NCBI GenBank assembly: GCA_019426215.1
Contig: CM033397.1
Coordinates: 29,886,480-29,950,479 of the forward strand
DNA: 64,000 nt
Reading direction: 5' to 3'
Source of the DNA: Buddleja alternifolia
Taxonomy: Eukaryota > Streptophyta > Magnoliopsida > Lamiales > Scrophulariaceae
Shown here: one piece after another, positions 1 through 12,274 of the stretch
How the letters are laid out: the number at the start of each line of letters is the position of its first letter
Numbering within the stretch: position 1 is the stretch's first letter
Notes under the pieces: generated by a model
What the model saw: the letters and a program-made list of their open reading frames with translations, nothing else
Told to the model about the DNA's origin: nothing
Database searches by the model: none
Translations under genes and position numbers: made by a program

Positions 1-396
1 AGTGTGTGTAAAATGTATGTAGTGTGTGTAAAAAGTATGGAGTGTGTGTGAAAATATGGGCAGTATGTGTAAAAAGTATGCATTGTATGTAAAATGTGTG
101 CAGTGTGTGTAAAAAGTGGGCATTGGGTGTAAAAAATGTGCATTGTGTGTAAAAAGTGGGCAGTGGGTGTAAAAAATGTGTGCATTGTGTGTAAAAAGTG
201 TACAGTGTGTGTAAAAAGTATGTAGTGTATGTAAAAATGTGTGCAATGTGTGTAAAAGTGTGCATTGTGTGTAAAATGTGTGCAGTGTGTGTAAAAAGTG
301 TGTAGTGTGTGTAAACATATGTGCAGTGTGTGTAAAAAGAGTGTAGTGTGTGTGAATATGTGTGTAAAAAGTTCGATGTGTGTGTAAAAAGTGTGT
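1..396. repeat. Minisatellite, GT-rich ~20-bp unit
   Basis: About 18 imperfect head-to-tail copies of a unit close to gtgtgtaaaaagtgtgcagt. Units differ by single substitutions and by the length of the A run. The array is cut by the window start, so its real length is unknown. It contains no reading frame of note. It lies about 850 bp upstream of the LHT8-like start codon. Confidence 0.9.
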
Positions 397-959
397 TAAT
401 TTTAGTTGGAGTAGATTTTAAATGATAGGGTATGGGAGTGGATTTGAAATCCATTAGAAAATGAGCTTCAAATCCACTCAGGCCTAAAATGAATTTGAAA
501 TTCATTCATTTAGAATTGAACCCAAACAACAAAGAAAGAATTTGAGCGGGCGATTTGAAATTACTAAGTTCAAATCCATCAATCCAAACACAGTTTTAAT
601 GGCTTCTCCACGGGGCTCAAACTAGTGTTTCCTAAGTAAACTTTGAAATAAACCTGACGTAGGGTACCACTAAAGTTTGAACAAAGCTAGACAACATCAC
701 AAAATACTGTCCGTCCCATTAACACCACGCCAGACTCACCATTATTAGTTATCATCATTTCCCAAAGGCACATCACTACAAAAAATGCTACCCCCTCCCC
801 CACCAAAATATTTCATCTTCATGCCATCACCAACAAATCATACCCCATCGAAGCTGAGTGTATATTTATTTCATTCCCTCAGTGTTACATTTTCAAAACA
901 TGAGTCAGAAAACAGAGCTCAAGCTCCCATTTCATCTTTGATTTTTGCACCCCCTCCCT

Positions 960-968
<9 letters not shown>
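397..968. other. Intergenic DNA upstream of LHT8-like gene, with hairpin
   Basis: No gene is seen. A 13-bp perfect inverted repeat (arms 436-448 and 467-479, built on gagtggatttgaa) and further copies of the words gatttgaaat and tcaaatcc between 480 and 590 suggest a short, degraded MITE. From about 780 the sequence becomes C-rich and pyrimidine-rich, as is common just upstream of plant genes. The short Pro-rich and His/Thr-rich frames here are simple-sequence artefacts. Confidence 0.5.
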
Positions 969-1002
<34 letters not shown>

Positions 1003-1249
1003 GAGAGAGAAACACACATCACAAGTCACAACCCTTCATCAAACAACATAGAGATTCGTGCACAAAAGGGCAGCCAATATATCACATCTTTTGCAGACTC
1101 CCACACAACACACATTTCTTCCACCTTCACATCACACATTTAACTTTTGCTTTTGCATGGTCAAAATCCCAAATTATTCTTTCACTTCACTCTCAGTACA
1201 CACACACACACACACACTGACTACTCCCCTCTGACCCTTTTCCTTTCAC
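969..1249 (+). promoter_or_regulatory. Probable core promoter and 5' UTR of LHT8-like gene
   Basis: A CT run (958-968) leads into a (CA)n microsatellite (969-995). A TATA-like string catatatag follows at 995-1003, and a second (CA)n tract lies at 1199-1217. If that TATA string is used, transcription would start near 1030 and give a 5' UTR of about 220 bases. The TATA call is inferred from position and sequence only. The ATG at 1250 is the first one that opens the conserved transporter frame. Confidence 0.4.
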
Positions 1250-4200
1250 ATGGAGGAAAGGCCAGAAACAGAGCTGATATCAATACCCGCAACCCCACGA
1301 GCCTCGACGCCGGAAATACTCACCCCCTCCGGCCAGAGGTCGCCGCGGCGTGAGTCGGCTATCGGCACCGCCAAGTCATGGACGCCGACGTCGTTCATAT
1401 CGCCTCGATTCTTGAGCCCCATCGGAACTCCCATGAAAAGGGTTTTAGTAAATATGAAGGGGTATTTGGAGGAAGTGGGGCATTTAACTAAGCTCAACCC
1501 TCAAGATGCTTGGCTCCCCATTACTGAATCTCGCAACGGAAATGCGCATTACGCGGCGTTTCATAATCTCAATGCTGGCGTTGGATTCCAAGCGTTGGTT
1601 CTACCTGTTGCCTTCTCTTTTCTTGGATGGTATGATTTTTATTCCTGAATTTTCTTTAGTTTGAATAGATTTGGATTTGTCCTGTTGAAAAATGTTTGTT
1701 TAGTAATTTCTGCTTTTTGTTTGCCTCGTGAAAAGATTGTGGTGGGTTTTTTCGAGTACTTGGAAGTTAGAGCATGCCTTGTTCTCATCCCCTGTTTTCT
1801 GGAGTGTATGTATATATTTGAGGTTTTCATATCTATGTTGTGCTTCTGCTCATTCTCTTCAATTGAATAGGGTTTATTATTAGGTAAAATTACATACATG
1901 CCCCTCATTTAATGTATAATTACAAAAATCCCCTCTATTTATTTTAAATTATTAACATAAAAAAGAGGTCTATTTGTAAGAAAAATGTCTTAACGTAAAA
2001 AAAAAATATTTTATGTAATTTTCAGAAAGTGGGTTTTGGTACTTACACAATAAGTGAGGGGTGGGTGGGTGATTTTCCTTTATGTTTATTAGTTTAACGT
2101 AGAGGTGGCAAACGGGTGGATCAGATCGATTTGAATCGGATACAACTGGATCGGTTCCAAGATGGATTGGTTCTATTATGGGTTTAAAACTATGGGTTTA
2201 ATGAATAAGGTTTGAATGGAGCCCAGAAATGGAAATATCCTTTGACCAAATGATATCCCTACAACTTTTGCTTTCTTCATAAAATGACACTTTATTTAAC
2301 AGGGTCCTCCTGATTTATTTATTACAATTATGAAAATTGGCAATTGCTTTTTATGTTTTATTAGTATCTCAGTTGCTTTTTCAGTTAAATATATTTCTCT
2401 CCTTTTCTTTCGGCTCAGCTTTATGCATTTCTCTTGTAATATCTGGTGCGAGATTGTTGGGCAATATCCAAAATGCATTTTTTAATTTGGATATGAGAAC
2501 TTACAAGTACTTTAATTATATTCTTTTTACTGTTTTGGATGACTTTATAAGCTATACAAAACGATATCAAAATGTATTTGGTAATGATTTTAGGATCTTA
2601 TGTTCTAATATCCTAAAATACTCTATAGTTTGACCAATAATTCTATTTTATCTAAATACTATTAAGTACGTATTTTTAAAACAAGGTCCAACATTTGTTA
2701 CACATAAAACATTTTATAGGTCGTAAGAGCTTTAATGTTTCAAACAAGCTTGATCGAACACGGTCGCAGCTCTTAGTGAAACATGATGTAGAAACACTCG
2801 GTTCCTTAGTGTTCTCAGATAAATGAATCTAAAGTTGCATATAATTTATGATGGTTTCTTTAAATGAACTTTACCGGTCTCAGTTAAGTAGACCTAGATT
2901 ACCATGTATATACTCCATCTCTCTCAAATTCATCGTCTCTGATCTTGCTCCAATTTCCTTTTTGAGACGTCCAAAATATGGTTCTATTTCATGAAATAAT
3001 TATGTTCCAAAACCACCCTCTCACATTTAAGTAACGATGATGTTGTGCCACCACTACTATCTACCACTACTTTTGAGAACAATGTTGTAATGATACTTAA
3101 AATCTTCCACTTTGCAACTCTTATTTTAAACTCCGTGTGTGTTAAACTAGACCAAGAACTCCGGCACAGAGTATTAAACACCATACGATTTAGAATTTGT
3201 GTGATCTTTCACTAAAATAACTTCTGATATTGACTAGATTGATGATAAATGCATGTCTATAAAAAGTGAATGGTACACAGGATCTAATCCCTGAACACAT
3301 TCAGTTCCGAACACTGAGCTAAGAATCCTTGAATATATGAAAAAAGTTCCTCATATTGTTCCTGTGCAGGAGTTGGGGTATAATCTCCTTGATCATAGCA
3401 TACATTTGGCAATTATACACGTTGTGGATTCTTGTTCAGCTGCACGAAGCAGTTCCTGGGAAGAGGTATAACAGATACGTGGAACTTGCTCAGGCTGCAT
3501 TTGGTGAGTGCTTTTACCATTGAGGAAAAGACTTCAAACGCAACCTGCTGGATAAATCATAAATTCACTTGATTGTGTTTTGTTAGAAGAACAGAGCGTC
3601 TGCCATTTTAGAAAAGCCCCGTCTTAATAACCATAATTGGTTTTAAATGTTTCATGGTTTATAATAATTATAATCAGAATGATGCATATAAAATATATCA
3701 TGATTTTTGTTGTTTATCATATGTTTTGTGTGTAACCAAACTTTAAATGGTAAATGAAACTATAAATTCAAAGAACCAACAGGAATAATGTATATATGGG
3801 CATTATTAACAGAGAACTATCCAAAAGAGCAGGACATGATCTCGCCAGGATGTTGAATAGTAATTCATTTCTTTAATTGCAAATCATCTTGAATGAAATT
3901 ACTAGAAAATAATTTTTGATGAGATAATAGTAAAAATTGAGAAATTCAGGAAATAAAAGAAAAGGAGTACTTGTTGAATTTTGAGAAATAACAATTGAGA
4001 AGCCTAAGGTTGACAAGCAACATTGAGGTTACACGAGTCTGGCACAATGACATCTTGATGTTCTTCTTTTCTTGCCCAACAAAAGCTTTTGACTTATTTA
4101 TCTACAAATTAAATTTGAAACTGTACATAACTAGTTAATTTCTTCTATCCAAGAAGTATTGTTAACATGTAGCATGTCTATACTTCAAGCAATCGGAAAT

Positions 4201-6064
4201 ATTAATACATGGTTAGTAATGATGTATTTACTTGTGGCTTTTTAGGGGAGCGATTGGGTGTCTGGCTGGCTCTCTTTCCAACTGTGTACCTGTCAGCTGG
4301 GACTGCAACAGCGTTAATCCTGGTTGGAGGGGAAACGATGAAACTTTTCTTCCAGATCGTATGCGGTCCACTTTGTACATCAAATCCTCTGACAACAGTC
4401 GAGTGGTATTTGGTCTTCACCTCGCTGTGCATCGTGTTATCCCAACTCCCCAATCTCAACTCCATAGCGGGGCTCTCACTTGTAGGTGCCGTGACGGCTA
4501 TTACCTACTCCACTATGGTGTGGGTCCTCTCAGTGAGCCAACAAAGACCCCCCTCCATTTCGTATCAACCACTTTCAATGCCTACCGTATCAGCCTCGGT
4601 TTTTTCCGTCTTGAATGCGCTTGGTATCATAGCATTTGCATTTAGAGGCCACAATTTAGCGATGGAAATTCAGGTATGTTGTCTCATGCACCTTTATTTC
4701 AAGTGCAAATTACATGAACAGCCCCTAATAGTTACAAAAATACCTCGAGATTTGAGAAATCCCCGTAACTTCCCCTGTCAGCAAAACCATATTACAATTT
4801 CACCCCCTAATAGTAAAAAGCAATTCACCCCTTGTCAGTAGAAAGCAAATTACAATTTAACACCTATTTTTCGAGTTGTCAGGTCTGACAGGGTGTCTTG
4901 GTAATTTACTAAACCTCGAGGGGTCATGGTAATTAGTTTGTAAGTGGGGGGTTGTGCATGTAAGTATTGCTTATTTCAAATGAGAATTTATTAGAGGATT
5001 TCCTGTCATATTCAAATTATGAAAGAGTTTGCCTACTATTCTTTTAGGCAACCATGCCGTCAACTTTTAAGAAACCAGCTCATGTGCCAATGTGGAGAGG
5101 AGCCAAGGTTGCATATGTCTTTATTGCTATGTGCTTGTTCCCTGTTGCTATTGGAGGTTACTGGGCTTACGGGAACCTTGTAAGTCTATCTATCGCTATT
5201 TCATTCTGAGTTGCTTCGTTTTGGAAACCCATCAGTAATTCTGTTTCTCAATTTTATAAACTTAACAATCTTAAGTGCTATAATGATGATGCATGTCATT
5301 CTTTCCTATTTCCCTCCAGTTCAGTTTTGTGACACAAGAATGCTAAAAGATAAACACATTTTTCTATAAGGACTACACTATATCATTTACGGTGCCAAAA
5401 TCTAAAAATTCTCCTAGAACTCCACAATTATTTTAGAGTAACATTATATCCTGAGACTGCTAGTTTAAGAATTTTCCAGGATCATTAGACAAAGATTTCT
5501 ACATTTCCATGTAAGCTTGAGCCCAATAGGGTTATTATATGTCATTTTCATCTATTCTTTCGTTTCTTATTATCGCAGATGCCTTCAGGAGGAATGCTCA
5601 GTGCATTATTTGGATTCCACATTCACGACATACCAAGGGGACTTCTCGCTATTACATTTCTTCTAGTCGTGTTCAACTGCTTGAGCAGCTTCCAGATATA
5701 CTCAATGCCCGTTTTCGACAGTTTCGAAGCTGGATACACCAGCCGGACCAACCGGCCTTGCTCAATTTGGGTTCGCTCGGGTTTCAGAGTGTTCTTTGGA
5801 TTTGTGTCATTATTGATAGGTGTTGCACTCCCGTTCTTGTCGAGCCTCGCTGGTTTATTAGGAGGGCTCACACTTCCCGTCACATTTGCGTACCCATGTT
5901 TCATGTGGGTCCTCATTAAAAAGCCAATCAAGTATAGCTTCAACTGGTATTTTAATTGGGTTCTTGGTTGGTTGGGTATTGCTTTTAGTTTGGCATTCTC
6001 CATTGGAGGTATTTGGAGCATGGTGAATAGTGGATTGAAGCTCAAATTCTTTAAGCCGAACTAA
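1250..6064 (+). CDS. LHT8: Lysine/histidine transporter-like 8 (amino acid permease), 5 exons
   Basis: A plasma-membrane amino acid/auxin permease family protein of the LHT8/AATL1 clade. Family members import amino acids with protons; the substrate of this clade is less certain. Exons are 1250-1629, 3370-3503, 4246-4673, 5048-5179 and 5579-6064. All introns are GT-AG, with phases 2, 1, 0 and 0, and joining gives one open frame of 519 residues, the length I recall for the Arabidopsis protein. Residues 1-75 form a Ser/Pro-rich cytosolic tail (ATPRASTPEILTP, FISPRFLSPIGTPMKRVL) typical of this clade. About ten hydrophobic segments follow. Conserved blocks include the NLNAGVGFQALVLPVAF stretch in exon 1, VQLHEAVPGKRYNRY in exon 2, LSAGTATALILVGGE in exon 3 and SSLAGLLGGLTLP in exon 5. 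The end is KLKFFKPN. No break is seen. MITEs lie in introns 1 and 3. The 3' UTR probably ends before about 6240. Confidence 0.96.
1881..2083. mobile_element. MITE in intron 1 of LHT8-like gene
   Basis: About 203 bp with imperfect inverted ends of about 50 bp: the left end carries acatgcccctcattta, and the right end the reverse complement of a closely related string. A likely 9-bp target duplication gtttatta(t/g) flanks it (1872-1880 and 2084-2092, 8 of 9 identical). The 9-bp duplication points to a Mutator-like origin. It is non-coding and sits mid-intron, well away from the splice sites. Confidence 0.6.
4703..4970. mobile_element. Mutator-like MITE in intron 3 of LHT8-like gene
   Basis: 268 bp with inverted ends of about 40 bp (left gtgcaaattacatgaac, right gcatgtaagtattgc) and a perfect 9-bp target duplication ttatttcaa at 4694-4702 and 4971-4979. 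It has no coding capacity. It starts 30 bp after the exon 3 splice donor and ends about 77 bp before the exon 4 acceptor, so it makes up most of this intron. Its ends resemble, but do not match, those of the intron 1 MITE. Confidence 0.85.
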
Positions 6065-7857
6065 GAATGACATAATGCGGGTGGTTTTGTGTTTGTTTTA
6101 AAATTATCGTGGGTTTATTTATGGGATGTTATTGTATGGTTTTGATCGTAGCGAATGTTAGTTTCTGGGTTTTGATTAAAAAAGAATTTTATGTAACTTG
6201 TCTATAAATTTGTAACTTTATTATAGTCGGAATTGAGGTTGTTTTTCATTTGGTTTAACCAGATCTACTGGGAACGTGAAATCTAAGTTTTCTTGCTTTG
6301 ATTCAGCGTATTTTGTTAAGAAACCACAGAGGGTAGGCATACCCGATTATAATCACAATAAGCCTGTTTGTTATAATATTTGTTTTGTAATTAGTCACTC
6401 TCTCATAATTCATTTTCATTTGATTGATTATTGTCTGCTAAACCTGGTTGAGAGAGGGTTCTCATTTGGTGTGGTTTTTTACACGCATCACATACTATGT
6501 ATATACTTTGAGATTTGATGTCCGACTCCATATATCCAAACAAGATTTTTATTACAATTTCCTATTGCAAGGTTTGTTTGATTGAATCATAGGTCATAAC
6601 CAGTATCTTATTCTTACATTAGAAGGTTATATCAATTGAATACGTGTCACTCTTTCGTGCATTGCAATAAAAAATTTCCGTGCAATGTAATAGAAAATCT
6701 CATTTTGCCCTATATCTACGTATTGTGTTAATTCTTGGAAATAAATTTAAAATTTCTTCAACTTACTATTTATTTCCAACAAGTTATAATTTTAATCTCA
6801 CATTTAGTGTGCCTATGTGTTTATAATTTATTCTAGACCTATGGCTTCATAAGTCATCTTATTCATGTGATATTTGAACATTTTATTACAATATTATTGG
6901 GCCTAGTTACTATTTATTTTATGGTGATTTTTACGATAGTTTTAATGTCTTATGAATCTCTTTGAATAGTCAAACTTAGTTTTCTATGTAAGGGGTGATG
7001 GTCTGATTTGATTGGTACATTGATAATGTGAGACATTTTATATATGAGTTGTGAGATATTTTATACCCCCATAAGAGTCTTTATGTTGTAGCAACATGAC
7101 TATAGATTAGTTTCTAGTCTCTCTATGGTCTTGTATATGACATGAGACACCGCTGTGAGCTAATAAAGTTTTATCTTGAAATCGTGAGCAACCGTCAGAA
7201 CCTGCATGTAGGGAGGCAAAAAAAACTTTAGGATAGCGCCAAGTGGCGTGATTGTCCATCGGTACAGTATCTATTTTCGATGTTTTTATATGATTTGATG
7301 TACATTATATTATGATTTATAGTGATTATGTTAAGTTTGTGACTTACATATTTTAATATGACTAGTAAGACGCACAATGCCTCTTTGGAACCTTTTTTTA
7401 AAAAAATTATAGAAAGGTCAATGTAAATATATTCACAGATAAAAACATAAAAAAACATTGATCCAGATAACTAAATAGAAATTACAGGATTATAAAAAAT
7501 TGTTATTAGTAAAAGATCTTAACAATGTTATATTTATAAGATACGATATTTATTGATTAGGACAAGTGAAAATAACCTAAGCTAAATAGATAATCAACGA
7601 CAATTTAATAAAAAAATAACATTACTTGTATTGATATAATCTTTTGTAAGAATTGCAAAGTTAATAATTTATATAAACGTATTCCATAATGAAAGTTTAC
7701 TAACAAAGAAAATATACTAACTTCAAATTTCCAAACAGTTATAATATGATAATATAATATATTACGATACGTTATAAAAACTTTTATAAACAAAAGGTAC
7801 ATAATTAATTAAAGACCTCAAAAGGGTTACTAGATGTCTAACTAACAAATATGCACA
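6065..7857. other. 3' UTR of LHT8-like gene, then AT-rich intergenic DNA
   Basis: The first 170 bases or so read like a plant 3' UTR (T-rich, tgtaacttg and ataaattt strings near 6190-6220). The rest is AT-rich sequence in which I see no gene, no inverted-repeat element with target duplications, and no convincing protein similarity. Confidence 0.5.
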
Positions 7858-7866
7858 TTAAGTTAA

Positions 7867-8247
7867 GGGGAATGATATTGGAGCTCCACAAATTACTATA
7901 GAAGTTCCACTTTTTTTTCTCTCTCTAGACAATTGGCAATAGTACCCATTTGTTAAAAAAAAAAAATCAATTGCTAACAAATTAAATAATAAATGTTCTT
8001 TTTAATAATCAATTCCTTTTTCGTAATAATTTATCGAAATAATTGTTTGAAGAATGCATAATTGGGCAATACGTATATGCACACAAGCACAAAACTATCA
8101 GTTTGAGAATATTAAAGAATTACGTAAGAAACAAATTATTATTATTATTTGGACATTTAAATATAAAATATATTTATATACTTTGTCTCTTTATGTACAA
8201 CTGGAGAAATTATCAACTACTTCTAACATTATCAGCGTCATCACCAC

Positions 8248-8307
<60 letters not shown>

Positions 8308-8767
8308 CTACTACTACGTTTTTTTTTATAGGGATTAAGTTTATCTGGACTGTACTTATTTTGTGCCTAAATCTAGATTTATTACTATAAAAAAACTACA
8401 TAAAATTGATGGTTTTTGTGTTAATACGCGGTAAAAATGAAACAATTTTCATTTGAAATTCAATTTTTGTCATTTCTAATTTGACATGTGTTACTATGTT
8501 ATATTGTTGATGATGGTCTAAAGTTTTCGCTGACGGGCTTCATTCCATATAAATTTTTAAAACGGTTCTGTTTTTATATTTTTATTATTTATTATGTAAT
8601 AGAATAGTGAAGTATAATAACTTGTTTTGATTGCATAAATGACTTTTAGACTTTAATTTTGAAGTTTATAATATTTTTATACTCCATGGGCATTATTGTC
8701 ATATTTTAGTAATAAAATTAAATTTGGAGCTCCTATAGTAACTTGTGGAGTGCCAATATCAATCCCC
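7867..8767. mobile_element. Non-autonomous Mutator-like element (901 bp)
   Basis: Inverted ends of about 45 bp: the left starts ggggaatgatattgg and the right ends ccaatatcaatcccc. A perfect 9-bp target duplication ttaagttaa lies at 7858-7866 and 8768-8776. No transposase frame is present. A (TTA)n microsatellite sits inside. The 9-bp duplication and long terminal inverted repeats are the hallmarks of the MULE superfamily. Confidence 0.9.
8248..8303. repeat. (TTA)n microsatellite
   Basis: About 18 uninterrupted TTA units inside the MULE at 7867-8767, followed by a few ctacta units. The poly-Tyr and poly-Ile frames across it are artefacts of the repeat. Confidence 0.97.
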
Positions 8768-8776
8768 TTAAGTTAA

Positions 8777-9893
8777 TTATTGGGAAAAAAATAGATGATT
8801 CATATCGAAGTAAATAAATTACGATTTAGAAAAAAAATCCAGTGCGAATTTAATCTAAACACACTTTCAGAAAAATTGTCACTATGTATATATGTTTGCT
8901 TACAGTATATCGTATTTAATTAAATTGAGTAGTTTATATTTGAAGTATTGGTAAATGATCTTTTATATGCCATGCATAATGATACTGGAAATTCTCAATC
9001 AACACGATATCATAGTTCATTAGCAATAAATATAAAAATAAAGAATGAAGTTCCATCTTTAATAAAAAAATTCTTAAGTAAACAAATTATTTCTTTACCT
9101 TAGTCAAGAGCAATACGATGATATTTATTTACTATTTCTTAATAATAAATATATCAAATTTAATATTATGCATCTACTCGTCGTATTGTTTTTATCTTTT
9201 TTATCTCCATCACTCCTCCCAACAAATAAATATGTAAGAAAATAATAAACATAATATATATGTGAGTGTGTGTTGCATAGAAAATCCACTTTTTTCATAT
9301 TTTCAATTTTCATTCACTGTAGATATGTTATTTTACACATTATTATATTTACATGACACTTAAAATTATATTGCATTGTAGGCTATGTACTTTTTATATG
9401 TTTTAATTGTTGTTATCTAATTTTTAAAAAGAGTTCAAGTTAAACCCAAACCCAAAGCATGAAATTTTCTTTTTTAAAAATAATTATTATATGGCACTAC
9501 ACTTCATTCTCTTGCTTTTAGTTGCATTTTATTGGTTATAAGAATGAGATGAGTCATTTATTAACATTAACATACTTTTTCATGTCATAAAGATAAAAAT
9601 AATAGAGATCGATCATGACATTTTAAATAGAATAAAATTTTGTAAAGGTTCAAATATATATCATATGATTTTTCTTATTATTTGTTCTTAGTTTAGTATA
9701 ACTTAACAAAAAGAAATTGAAGAATATTATTTTATTTTTTTTAACTTGATTTCTTGTTACTATCGTATTTTAGCTTTTAATTTTAATTTCTTAAATAACT
9801 ATTTTTACAAATACTTAAAAAAATTCTTTAAAATTTTTTTATAGCAAAATTAGGTTCACAAGCAAATAAGAAGATCCATGGTGATGAGCCAAA
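8777..9893. other. AT-rich intergenic DNA
   Basis: Very AT-rich, with many homopolymer runs. I find no gene, RNA gene or bounded element in this stretch. Confidence 0.5.
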
Positions 9894-9903
9894 TTTTAGT
9901 TAG

Positions 9904-11246
9904 GGTTAATTGCAAAAAACCCCCTGTGTTATTCCCAATCTACAAGAAACCCCTCTGTGATAAGGAAATAGCCTAAAAACCCCCTGTAAAATGTAAAAAC
10001 TCTGCAAAAAACTCCAATTCCGTCAAATTTAACCGCGTTTGAGACACGCGCGCGTGAGGTGAGAGTTGGCAATTTTTTTTTTCCAATTTTCACATTAAAG
10101 TGCAAGGGAAATTGACTTATATGTCCCTATTTTAATTGTTCATTTGGAGGGACTTTTTATGCTCTTTTATAATTCTCTAAAATATTAAAAAATTAAGATT
10201 ATGCTAAAATATATATATATATATATTGAAAAATTGCCTACTAATTAGAAATAATATTCAATAATAATAAATATTCAAATGATAAATAGTAATAATAATA
10301 TCCAAGTACAAAATAATTAGCATAAATTATTTCATAAACTAGAAAAAGAGAAAAAAATAAGATTCTTAAATATGTATTTTTTTATCCAATTACTTTTATG
10401 AATATTCAAAATTAAGGGGAATATTCAAAATTAAGCTTATGAAAATTCTGAATTACAAATAATTTTAATGAAAATTAATTTTCAATTAAAATGAGTTATA
10501 ACAAATATTTTAACTCATTGTGCGCGTCTTCACAAGAAAATTCATAACTCATTGTAAAAAGCTCGGATTCATGAACCGTTTTCTTCCCATGATACTAGAC
10601 ACATAGGGCTATCCAAACATATATCACACATAATCAGGAGACGTCTAGAACAAAGCAGTTTTGTACTCAAAGTTAGCTAAAAATCTGTTGACTGTGCAGA
10701 CAGTTGTGCGCGTCGTCACGAGAAAATTCATAACTCATTGTAGAAAGCTCGGATTCATGAATCGTTTTCTTCCCATGAAACTAGACACATAGGTATATCC
10801 AAAAATATATCGCACATAATTAGGAGACGTCTAGAACAAAGCAGTTTTGTATTCAAAGTTAGCTAAAAATCTGTATGCTGTGCAGACAGCTGTGCGCGTC
10901 GTCACGAGAAAATTCATAACTCATTGTAGAAATCTCGGATTCATGAACCGTTTTCTTCCCATGAAACTAGACACATAGGGCTATCCACAAATATATTGCA
11001 CATAATCAGAAGACGTCTAAAACAAAGCAGTTTTGTATTCAAAGTTAGCTAAAAATAGGGTTATCCACACATATAGGGGTATAAAGGACATTTCAAACAG
11101 AATTTAACAGTGTTAAATTTTATTTAACGGTTTGGGAGTGTGTGCAGAGTTTTACATTTCATAGTGGGTTTTTAGGCTATTTCCTTATCAGAGGGGGGTT
11201 TCTTGCAGATTGGGAATAACATAGGGGGGTTATTTGCAATTAACCC
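9904..11246. mobile_element. Non-autonomous Mutator-like element with internal tandem repeat (1,343 bp)
   Basis: Inverted ends of about 80 bp (left gggttaattgcaaaaaaccc, right ggttatttgcaattaaccc) and 9-bp flanks ttttagtta (9894-9902) and tttcagtta (11247-11255), 8 of 9 identical. C-rich words on the left and G-rich words on the right (ccccctgtgttattccc, gggaataacatagggg) are the same sequence in opposite orientation. Inside is a block of three 186-bp repeats and no transposase. An (AT)n tract lies near 10208-10226. Confidence 0.88.
10519..11056. repeat. 186-bp tandem repeat, ~2.9 copies
   Basis: Copies begin at 10519, 10705 and 10891, each opening with tgtgcgcgtc, an exact 186-bp period. 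The third copy stops near 11056. They differ by scattered substitutions (for example tcttcacaag in copy 1 against tcgtcacgag in copies 2 and 3). The array lies wholly inside the MULE at 9904-11246, so it travelled with it or expanded after insertion. Confidence 0.93.
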
Positions 11247-11255
11247 TTTCAGTTA

Positions 11256-12057
11256 TATATGGCAAAAGATATAATATCCTTAAAATACAAGTGAAACATG
11301 GGTGTTATTGTACATCTATGCAAGTTATGGGGTTACATTATAAACTATAAAATATCTAGAGACAAATTACTAATTTATAAACAAAAAGAATAAGAGTTGA
11401 TGGGAGCCACACAATGCCACCAACTCATGCCTAATATATGGTGTATAATAGGCCACCTCAACCATCTTCATACACACAATATGAGAGGTTATATGCCTAT
11501 ATATATACACAGAGCTTACATAGAAAAGGGGGAGCTTGGTACGCCTCCCTCTCCCCTCTCTTTTCAATTGCTTAGCTATTAATTACTTGGTTTAATTAAG
11601 TATCATTCATTAGATTATATTGCTCAAGCAAGCTATGCCTTAATTCTTTTCTCTGAACTACGATTGACTTGATCCTACTAAAGTAGGTACGTAAGCAGCT
11701 TGATTTAGTTCAAGTGCAGTCTATAATCCCAAATAATTTGGGTCTGAATTCGACCTCTCGGGTCGTCGATTTAGTTCGTATTTCTGACGAAATTCGAGCT
11801 TCATCACATGGTAAAACATTATTTCTACCTTTCCATAGAGTTTGTAGCCAATTACAATATATTTCTAGATATATTTAAAATTAACTTTTAATTTCATCTT
11901 AATACAATTTATGTAATATTTGCTCGGACAATAAGATAAAATTGATACTTGTATAAACATCCTTTTTGATGTAATTAAAAATAGAAAAAATGAGGAGATT
12001 AAATAAAATGAGTCACAAAGTGGTGATAGTGTGTACATCACCGTGGAGATGCAACAA
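11256..12057. other. Unassigned intergenic DNA, possible promoter-like or LTR remnant
   Basis: A TATA-like run (cctatatatatacac, 11493-11508) is followed by C-rich leader-like sequence, then a stretch near 11675-11800 (taggtacgtaagcagctt, cgacctctcgggtcgtcg) that reminds me of the R-U5 part of plant Gypsy LTRs. I could not find matching ends or a target duplication, and no coding frame is convincing, so it stays unassigned. Confidence 0.3.
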
Positions 12058-12274
12058 CATGAATTCCTCACTTTTTTTTTTGAAAAGAAACGGTAGGAAT
12101 ATATTAAACTAAGTCAGCCAAAACGGAAATATCCACTTGAGGGGGAAGATTATCACACGAGATCTTCTATTGCAAAATGGTGTTGCATCTCGTGTTGCAT
12201 ATCATGCCTACCCGACATGTGTATATGATCCATAATAAATTTATATTTCAAGAAACATTTTATACACATGTCAT

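Noticed and set aside
1..396. CRISPR-like array of short repeats
   Set aside because: Units are contiguous with no unique spacers, and the sequence is plant nuclear DNA; it is a minisatellite.
2104..2170. hAT-like left end tagaggtggcaaacgggtgg
   Set aside because: Only one end is visible and no partner or target duplication was found within intron 1.
11398..11843. Solo LTR from tgatgggagcc to tttcca
   Set aside because: Candidate flanks agagt and tagag do not match as a duplication, and no second end was convincing.
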